The translations under genes were made by a program, and so were the position numbers. The notes under the pieces were generated by a model, which ran no database searches, was not told the DNA's origin, and was given only the letters and a program-made list of their open reading frames with translations. A DNA stretch of 64,000 nucleotides from contig JAPWGK010000009.1 in assembly GCA_029641185.1 (NCBI GenBank), positions 1,004,501-1,068,500 on the forward strand, written 5' to 3'. The DNA is from Pseudofabraea citricarpa. Its lineage: Eukaryota > Ascomycota > Leotiomycetes > Helotiales > Dermateaceae. Positions 56,810 to 64,000 of the stretch are shown here, one piece after another (the first letter of the stretch is position 1; each line of letters begins with the position of its first letter).

Positions 56810-57380
56810 TCATGATCGTCCACCGCTTTTGAAAATCTGTTCAATGTGCTCCCGACTGTTCTTGTACGTGGTTTCAAGATACTGCAGTTTCTTGCCCAGA
56901 TTTTCCACGTCCGACTTCAGCTCCGAGGTTTCTGTGTTCAACCTCTTGTCAACTTCAGCGATAGGGCTGTAAACGAACCTGAGAACAGCTAGTTAGCTTT
57001 CGCATCCCGTGATAGGTTGTACGCGTCTCTGGGACATAGTTGGGCATGAAGACACAGAAGGGGCGAGAATGATGCGGGAGAAAGATCATAGAAGAAGGAA
57101 TATAGCTGCGAAAGGCTGGTCTTACATCTTGCCTACCCCCTCGTAGACATTCACATCGCTGGGCAGCGTGGACACCTCACTCGAGGTCAGTTGCAGCATG
57201 CGCATCTCCCTCTGCTTGACGGATATCTGGCTCTTGACCACATTGATCTGTTGCTGGGACACGATAGCCTGCGTCTCAATCTCTTGCACGAGCTACACAA
57301 GCAGGTCAGCTGCGGAACAGAACAGAGCACCAGCGGTCAGGCAAACCTACCTTTTGAAGAGCCTCGTTGGAGATAGACAT
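56810..57380 (-). CDS. PFD1: Prefoldin subunit 1
   Basis: Three exons, read on the minus strand, give 121 residues: 57380-57351, 57292-57126 and 56978-56810; introns are 58 and 147 nt. Prefoldin is a hexameric cochaperone that captures nascent actin and tubulin and passes them to the TRiC/CCT chaperonin; Pfd1 is a beta-type subunit. The sequence has the expected coiled coil-hairpin-coiled coil layout: an N-terminal helix (residues 5-50, with QINVVKSQISVKQREMRMLQLT), a hairpin around VYEGVGKMFVYSP (70-85), which is the family hallmark and spans the second splice junction, and a C-terminal helix ending in IFKSGGRS. Its size matches yeast Pfd1 (109). Confidence 0.92.
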
Positions 57381-58073
57381 TTTGTTTCCGGTATGACTCG
57401 AATTTAGGCAGAGCAAGAGGTCACCAGCTCACAACCGAGGAGTTGGTACAGTAGGTAGGAAGTGAGAGAAGCGTAGGGTGTGGATGTGGGTGTGGATGTG
57501 GGTGTGGATGTGGGTGTGGATGTGTGCCCGGCACCTGGAACGTGATCTGCCCTGGATCCCCCATGGACGAGAAGAGCCTTCGATCAGCTGATTTTGGATC
57601 ACATGGCTCGGCTCGAGGCTGGTCATCATCGCATCTCCAATCATCGGACGCCGACGGAATCTGTAGCCGGATGGAGGCACCGGAATGACAGGCGAGAGTC
57701 TAATTGGCCCTTCGTAAACACGGTGCTTTCTCTCCACCTGGACGCATTATTCCATGACGTTGCCAGCGCTTCCGAGCCATTTAGAAGTCTGGTAACTTCT
57801 GAATAAGCTGGCTTAAAAAGCACTCGTTCCCTTTTCTTTAGCTGTGTTTTTCTGCTGCCACTACTGTATCCTCGGGAGCTTGCGTCTTGTCTCGACTTAA
57901 GCCTTTGTCTAACGTCTCCGATTCGACCTCGCCTGAGCGTTCCGTCAGCCACCGTATAGTCAGTAGATCTGGGAGACTTGTCCTTCTTGTTCAACACGAG
58001 GTATATCTACTTGTTTGCTCCACGCGCGAGCCTTTTTTTATTTCCTGGATATTTCATACTTGTGCTTGACGCG
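57381..58073. other. Divergent intergenic region, PFD1 / ceramidase
   Basis: 693 bp carrying both promoters. A 12-bp tandem repeat at 57478-57525 sits about 100 bp upstream of the PFD1 start codon and may lie in its 5' leader. Confidence 0.5.
57478..57525. repeat. 12-bp G-rich tandem repeat (GTGTGGATGTGG)n
   Basis: Four near-perfect copies of the 12-mer. The plus strand is G-rich; the PFD1 mRNA strand would carry the C-rich complement (CCACATCCACAC). Confidence 0.88.
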
Positions 58074-59725
58074 ATGGACTTGCCAGCTTTCCTCCCTTCA
58101 ATTCCTTATCCGCCTGCAAAGGAAGGCTACTGGAACCCAGTCACCAGCACAATCAACTGGTGCGAGGAGGTTAACATCCTCCTTCTCCCCTGAACCGGTA
58201 CAGATCATCCCTAACTGGCCCTTTTCTGCGTTGTAGGATTATTACGCGACGCCTTATTCCGCTGAGATAGTCAACACTTTGACCAATCTGCTCTTCATTG
58301 TCCTGGGAGCTAAGGGGATCCGGAGTTGTCTCAAATATGGCCATGACAGAATATTTCTGATTAGCTTCATGGGCTATATACTCGTGGGCAGTGGTTCTTT
58401 TGCTTTTCACAGGTAACCCTTCTCCGGACAGCTCTCCCCAGTAATCTACCTATACTCACCTTCTGATAGCACTTTGAAGTGTATGTTGATCCCACTTACA
58501 CATTTTGTCTTCCTCTTGGCACTAAGTCAATTTTAAATACGCAGATCCCATGCAACTCGTTGATGAATTATCCATGATCTATACCACATGTATAATGTGT
58601 TACGCCACATTTGGCTATAACCGCTCCTCAAAATTCCGTATATGGCTTGCCGCTGGACTAGTCTTTCTTTCGGCGTTCATAACGGTGCGTACTACGTTTT
58701 GATTGTTCATAAGTTTGAAGGTATATCTGTATCCGCGAGTCGCCAGAAGCGAGCTGTTAGACTTCCACTAAGTACCTGCTTACTATCAGTCCCGTGATTC
58801 AAAGTCAAAGTCTTGTCTACTTGTTTTGAGGTTGTGCATAAGCCCCGACACTTATACTTGAGATCATTATAGCTTGATTTTCTAAACATCTTGTGCTGGA
58901 AGCTGACAGCATATTAGACTTACTACCATTACCTTCAAGAACCTGCCTTTCACCAGAATGCATTTGCTCTTCTGACAGCAGTTATCTTGTTCCGTAGTAT
59001 CTACGTTATGGAGGTAGGAGTTATCTGACACACCGTTCACTAGAAATATCTAAATTAGTACAGGTTAATATTCGACCGTCGCTACGCGCCAAATATGCGA
59101 CTTCGCCACAGAGACAAGGTGAAGACCCGACATTGTCGACAGCTCAACGAGCAGCAAATGAAAGAAGAGACAATCAAATTCTAAAAGATATGTGGTTGAT
59201 GGTCATCTTGGGACTTTCAATATTCCTTGGTGGATTCGCTATATGGAATTTGGATAATTTCTATTGTACGTCTTTTGGTATCGAATTGAAGTATACCTTA
59301 ACTAATTGTTCGCTAGGTTCTACTATTAGACGATGGAGGCATCAGATTGGTTTGCCATGGGGTGTTGTACTCGAGGGCCATGGATGGTGGTAAGTTTTGT
59401 AGGCCTGAACTTGGATGGTTAACTAACTGTGAAATGCAGGCATCTTATGACTGGAACCGGAGCGTAAGTTGAAACTGTTATAATAATCTAGTAAAAGGAT
59501 GCTAATTGTTTAAGTTATTTCTACATTGTTTGGGGCATCTGGTTGAGACATTGCCTTAACGATAGACAGGAAGAATATGTCCTGAACTGGCCATCAATAT
59601 TCACATCATTTCCCGAGATTGTCCCCGCGAGCAGTCTAGCACCTAAATCCAACGGCAAGATAGAAAAGAGTCACATGAATGGGAGAAACGGGCATGCAAA
59701 GATTGATGGCCGGAAGACCAAATAG
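58074..59725 (+). CDS. YPC1: Alkaline ceramidase (Ypc1/Ydc1/ACER3 type)
   Basis: Nine exons give 342 residues: 58074-58169, 58237-58412, 58470-58480, 58545-58684, 58918-59013, 59064-59265, 59317-59389, 59440-59463 and 59515-59725. The enzyme hydrolyses ceramide or dihydroceramide to a sphingoid base and fatty acid in ER or Golgi membranes. It has about seven hydrophobic segments. Active-site residues: His90 and Ser91 (FAFHS), Asp101 (QLVDEL) and the zinc ligands His262 and His266 (GHGWWHLMTG). Exon 3 is only 11 nt and encodes part of HSTLKYP, next to the active-site Ser. Opening SPIPYPPAKEGYWNPVTSTINWCEEDY is typical. Intron 4 is 233 nt. I cannot separate Ypc1 from Ydc1. Confidence 0.94.
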
Positions 59726-60202
59726 ATACCTATGGGTAGGTATGAGAGTCATGATTGATGGAGTCGGGTGGATAATTTTGATGTCTCGTTTGATAGACCG
59801 ACTATACATGGCAGTCTTTTGCATAAATATTAGAAAGTAGAAATTGTTTCCGTTGCTGTATCAATTCGATACTACATATGCTGTACATAGGAAGGCGGGG
59901 CTAGGGAAGATCTGCAGGTGGAGACAAACTCTAAGAGACCTTGTCAAATTTAGCGACATACCTAAATCTGGACCAAGAATGAGGCCAACAGGCAGCCTTA
60001 TGGTGTACTCGTAGTCACTTCCAACTCAGCCAACATGGTATCACACCCCCAAAGCTGTTGAGCAGCTGAACCCACACATAAGTGCCTCGCGGTAAAAACT
60101 ACAAATGCCTCAACCCATGCATTGTAATGTATGATCTTGCGCAACTGCGAACGACGCGACGTGTCCAAGTAAAGGAAGCCGGTTGAGAATTCCAACCATA
60201 CT
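59726..60202. other. Intergenic between the ceramidase gene and SGM1
   Basis: 477 bp with the ceramidase 3' UTR and the SGM1 promoter. No other feature seen. Confidence 0.5.
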
Positions 60203-62991
60203 ATGGCAGCCCCCACGAAACAAGCCTCGAGATGGGGCTCCTTCCTCCAGCAAGCTGTAGCTGGTGTAGAATCTAGACTTGATAACATTCTGGCCGAGGG
60301 GGACGAAGCCAATGTTCAGAGAAGAGCTGCTGTGACGCCGCCTGTCGTCGCAACGGCAGCGAAATCGGATGATGGTACTCTCTACTCATTGACTTGGGGC
60401 AATGGACCGTGCTGATCTGCTGCGAACACAGGACTTTCTAGAACCGCATCCACGAGTAGCAGGACGAATGACCGATTGCAGGAACGTCTTGCCAGAGCTG
60501 TGGCAGCAAAGAATGCAGCTCAGAAGGCCGATCCGAATACTTCATCTGTACCCTCCCGAACCACCAGCCCAGTCACGAAGATCGACTCCCCACGAAGCAG
60601 TATAGATTCTGTGGTAGCTAGACCAGACCCGAGTAGACTTGAGCCAGCAAGCAATGCTCAACCAAAACCCGACCCAGGCTCAGAACAATCCGCGGTGGGA
60701 AATGATGGACAGCCCACTATAAATGAGCCTGAAGATCCAACATTGAGTGAGGAGAAATCTTCTACTGCGGTAGAAATAGGAACTCCAAGCATACAAGAAC
60801 CCCAGGATGCCCTAGATTTGGCGGAGAGTCTAAGAGCCAAGTTAGAAATTGAAAGCACACCCCGCCTCTCTACGGATTCTTCACGATCTAGCATACCTAG
60901 AGGCTCGACAGATTCAATCAGAAATGATGCCTCGGCACCTCGATCTTCCACAGAAGCCTTATCTAGAGAAGTAGCTGGAGATATAATCTCCAGGTCTCCC
61001 GCGGAGACCGAGGCCATTCTCGGCCAACTCCAGTCGGACTTTGAGCGCGCCGAAATTCAACGGCAGGAAGAAATCCATGGATATGTAGAGCGAATAGATG
61101 CATTGCAAGCTAAGCTACAATACCTGTCCAAGGAAAGCGCAGAGTCGGCCAGAAAATCCATCAATTCGGCCCCTGCAGGAAGCTTAGAGAAAAAGCTAGC
61201 TGAGAAGGATGAGCAGGTGGCTTTGCTCATGTCAGAAGGGCAGCAACTTTCAAGCAAGGAGATGAAATATTTGACTACCATCAAGAAACTGCGAGCCAAA
61301 CAGAACGAAGATAATAAGGAGCTCACAGAGGCGAAGAAGAAGCAAGAAAAGGCCGAACATGATTCTGTCATTATGCTGGAACGTTTACGGCGGGCAGAAG
61401 CTTCTGAGAAGCGCTTGAATGAGAAGACCAAGTTAGCCACACAGTTGCAAAAAGATGTAGATTCCTTGAGATATGAGAGGGACTCCAAAGACACTATAAT
61501 TGCAGATTTGAGATCTCAATTGGAAGTTGCAATCGCAGAAGAGAAGCAGGCAGAAGCCCAGGCAGCAAATGAGGCGTTGGATTTTGAACGGAAACGTGTG
61601 AGAGAGCTCGAGGACAGTCTTGCAAATGCAGAGATTGAGAAGAAACTTGTAGCCGATCGAGGTCAGGCGCAAGCAAAGGAGCTCCGAGAAAAATTGGACA
61701 TGGAAGCAGAACGTTCTCGCATAGCAAGTCTAGAAGCAAAGAATGAGCAGCAAATGCTCGAAAGCAAATTGGAAATGATGAGAGCTCGAGCCGAAGAAGT
61801 CTCATCTGGGGCTACAGGTGACGCACAAGCAAAGCTACTTCGACAAATTGAGACCTTGCAGACTCAGTACTCGGTAGCCAGCGAAAACTGGCAAGGTATT
61901 GAAGCTTCATTAATTGCAAGAGTCGCAAGTCTCGAGAAAGAACGTGATGAGGCTACTCGCCGGGAGACTGACATCAGGAAAAAGGCTCGGGAAGTGGTAT
62001 GTTAGCAAATGAAACTTGAAGAGACAAATACTTACCAGGACAACAGACAATGAAAGCCAAACGAAACGAGGAGGAGCTGGAAGATGCCAGAACGAAAATG
62101 CCTACTTTCCAACAAGAACTTGCAGAGCAAAAGGCTCAGCTTGACGGCCTTCGACGTCGTGCTGAGGATGCCGAGCAAGCACTAGCCCAAGCTAAAGCTG
62201 GATTTGAGCGAGAAAAGGAAGGTTGGAAAGCAGAAATGCAGCAACGCATTGATGAGGAAAGCCAGAAGATGCAGTACGAGCCTTCTGGTCCCGGCTCAAT
62301 CATGCATGCCCGAGCAGAATCACCTGTAACCTCCTCCCGCAGGGGGCTTACATCTGAGTTCCTAGGCTTGCAAAATCTGCAGATGAGAAGGGCCTCAGGA
62401 CGTTCGATCAATGGCGATGTTCCCCCCTCAGAGAGATTTATGGGAAGAAGACCTTCTGTACAACCTATTCTCCGATCATCTGGCCGTGCAACTCCTTCAA
62501 GACAAGATTCATCACTGTCACTTAGGACAAATGGCGAGGTTCCAGATACGCCATCTATTCATACCATGGACCATGACGACTTTTTCGAAAGAACTGAATC
62601 ACCAACATCGCCACATCAAACTATCAACGATATGGTTTCTGCTTCAACAGCAGCAGCTGGACCATCAGTCCAGTTGGTTGAGCGTATGAGTTCAGCCGTT
62701 AGGCGCTTAGAGAGCGAGAAAGTGGCTACCAAGGAAGATCTTGCACGCTTATCTGCTCAACGTGACGAGGCTAGGGCTCAAATTGTTGCACTTATGCGCG
62801 AGGTTGAAGCAAAAAGAGCTGCTGATAGTAAGGTTGCGGAATTGGAAGCAGAAATAAAGGATATTAACGCGAGATACCAAACGACATTAGAGATGTTGGG
62901 CGAGAAGAGTGAACAGGTTGATGAGCTGCGAAGCGATATTGACGATATCAAGGCGATGTATCGGGAGTTGGTAGAAAGGACGGTCAAGTGA
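60203..62991 (+). CDS. SGM1: TMF1/Sgm1-like Golgi coiled-coil protein
   Basis: Three exons, 60203-60374, 60432-61996 and 62047-62991, give 893 residues. TMF1/Sgm1 proteins are golgins: long coiled coils bound to Golgi membranes by Rab6-type GTPases and used in vesicle tethering. The N-terminus (SRWGSFLQQAVAGVESRLDNIL) is the typical golgin start that contains a short amphipathic segment. A Ser/Pro-rich disordered part reaches about residue 250. The central coiled coil carries the TMF DNA-binding-type block (SSKEMKYLTTIKKLRAKQN, about 350-430). The last 120 residues match the TMF C-terminal domain (SSAVRRLESEKVATKEDL … DDIKAMYRELVE). The historic TATA-binding name does not imply a transcription role here. 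Convergent with NAS6, 178 bp between stops. Confidence 0.9.
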
Positions 62992-63169
62992 AATCAAGTA
63001 TTGAAGGGTGACAGAGGTAGAGCTTAGAAATCTGGCAGTAGTTTATGTACTAGAAGCCCCTTCCACCCTTTCTCAAATTAAGAGAGCTGAGCTTTTACCC
63101 ATTTGGCCAGAGCAAGGGTTCTGGTTTTTGTATGACTATCTTGATTCCTATTACACTGTTATCAATACA

Positions 63170-64000
63170 TTATGTTACAATTTCTATGCCTTCCTGTTCC
63201 GCATGCTGCAAGATGAATTTCTTTACCTGGTGAAAGTTAGCTCACTCGTTTTCGTTTTTAGGGCAGGGAAAAGGAATAAGTACCGCTGAATCCGGTGCTA
63301 AATCCATAGCTAGACATCCATCGTTATCCCTCTTCTCTGTCGCAGCACCTGCCTTTAGCAGAGCGACGGCAGTATCACCTATATACATTTATCAGAAACC
63401 AAAAGGCAATATAATTAGACGGCAAAGAACTTGCCATGTCCTTCAGCAATAGCATGATGTAGAGGCGTTTGGCCAGCTATATCAGAGGAATCTTTCGGAC
63501 TCCTGTACTTGAGGAGCAGCTCGACCATTGGCGTAGACCCGACTGCGGCTGCTCGATGGATCGCGTATTGGCCGCGCTTATCCTTGGCTCTGGCCGTCGC
63601 AGCTGGTTTGGCTTCCAGAAGACGTCGAGCAATATCTAGATTGTTCTTCGACGCGGTGAAATGGAGAGCGGTCTGTTTTTCCTCACTTTTAGTATTGAAA
63701 GATGCTTGTTGAGTGGTGATGGTGTGCTACACTTACTTGGCCGTTGTAGTCTGGATCTTGGTTAGTATTGATTGAAGTTTGGGGGTTTCGGGGTTTTTAC
63801 TTTGACTATTGACATCTGCCCCTTTACGCAGAAGGAGATCGACGAGCCCATCGCCTTCCTTGAGGCTTACGGCTATCATTAATGGCGTCCATCCGGATGC
63901 ATCCTTTCGCCGAGTGAGCTTTTGGAAAAACCATGAAAAAGTAATGAAGATAATAACCTACTTGAACATCGGGATCAAAGTCCTTCAGTGCGGCTAATTG
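63170..64000 (-). CDS. NAS6: Proteasome assembly chaperone Nas6 (ankyrin repeats), 5' end missing
   Basis: Partial: the start lies beyond 64000. Exons in the window, on the minus strand: 64000-63962, 63918-63801, 63750-63737, 63672-63435, 63378-63284 and 63226-63170 (about 187 residues). Nas6 (human gankyrin/PSMD10) binds Rpt3 during assembly of the 19S proteasome base. Repeats visible: GWTPLMIAVSLKEGDGLVDLLL, GQTALHFTASKNNLDIARRLL, GQYAIHRAAAVGSTPMVELLL, GQTPLHHAIAEGHGDTAVALL and a final DGCLAMDLAPDSAVKKFILQHAEQEG. One exon is 14 nt. The intron at 63379-63434 appears to be GC-AG: a GCAAGT donor after GGACATG is the only junction that completes the EGHGDTA ankyrin turn. The last exon is easily missed because exon 5 stays open into its intron. 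Confidence 0.9.

Overview
The window reads as nuclear DNA of a filamentous ascomycete (Pezizomycotina). The genes are dense, carry short 43-75 nt introns with GTRAGT-type donors and CTAAC-type branch points, and are single eukaryotic genes on both strands rather than operons. The proteins are fungal housekeeping families plus fungus-specific families I recall as DUF7820 and DUF8035. A Leotiomycetes affiliation is possible but is only an impression. Splice models below were built by hand; in every complete model the exon lengths sum to a whole number of codons.

Layout: 1-2.9 kb is gene-poor. From 2.9 to 10.5 kb lie an F-box-like gene (-), an SCI1-like Arg/Ser-rich nuclear protein (+), a MYND zinc-finger protein (+) and the mitochondrial methyltransferase OMS1 (+). 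At 11.65-12.57 kb is a secreted Ala-rich repeat protein (-) whose repeat unit spans an exon and its intron. At 14.7-21.6 kb are ETF-ubiquinone oxidoreductase (+), an HSL-type alpha/beta hydrolase (+) and HMG-CoA synthase ERG13 (-). A gene-free 3.9 kb follows. From 25.5 to 31.4 kb: a DUF7820 membrane protein (+), a CCDC174 homologue (-), homoserine dehydrogenase HOM6 (+) and a small membrane protein (-).

From 32.1 to 50.9 kb are cell-biology genes: TRM8 (+), an MDM1-like PXA-RGS-PX sorting nexin (+), ESCRT-II VPS25 (+), the BRCT protein RTT107 (-), an alpha/beta hydrolase with a possible peroxisomal tail (+), TRAPPC11 (-), RXT2 of the Rpd3L complex (+) and OPI3 (+). From 51.5 to 64 kb: a Nit2-type deaminated glutathione amidase (-), a DUF8035 coiled-coil protein (-), prefoldin subunit 1 (-), an alkaline ceramidase (+), the golgin SGM1/TMF1 (+) and NAS6 (-), which runs off the right edge.

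There is no gene cluster with one shared pathway. Lipid metabolism recurs (ERG13, OPI3, ceramidase, two hydrolases), as does membrane traffic (MDM1, VPS25, TRAPPC11, SGM1), but this looks like ordinary mixed gene order. The points most worth a second look are the tandem exon-plus-intron repeat of the secreted protein, two GC-AG introns, several micro-exons of 11-17 nt, two in-frame stop-free introns in the DUF8035 gene, an 87-bp in-frame duplication in that same gene, and a dispersed relic shared by two intergenic regions. No tRNA, rRNA, CRISPR array or intact transposon was seen.
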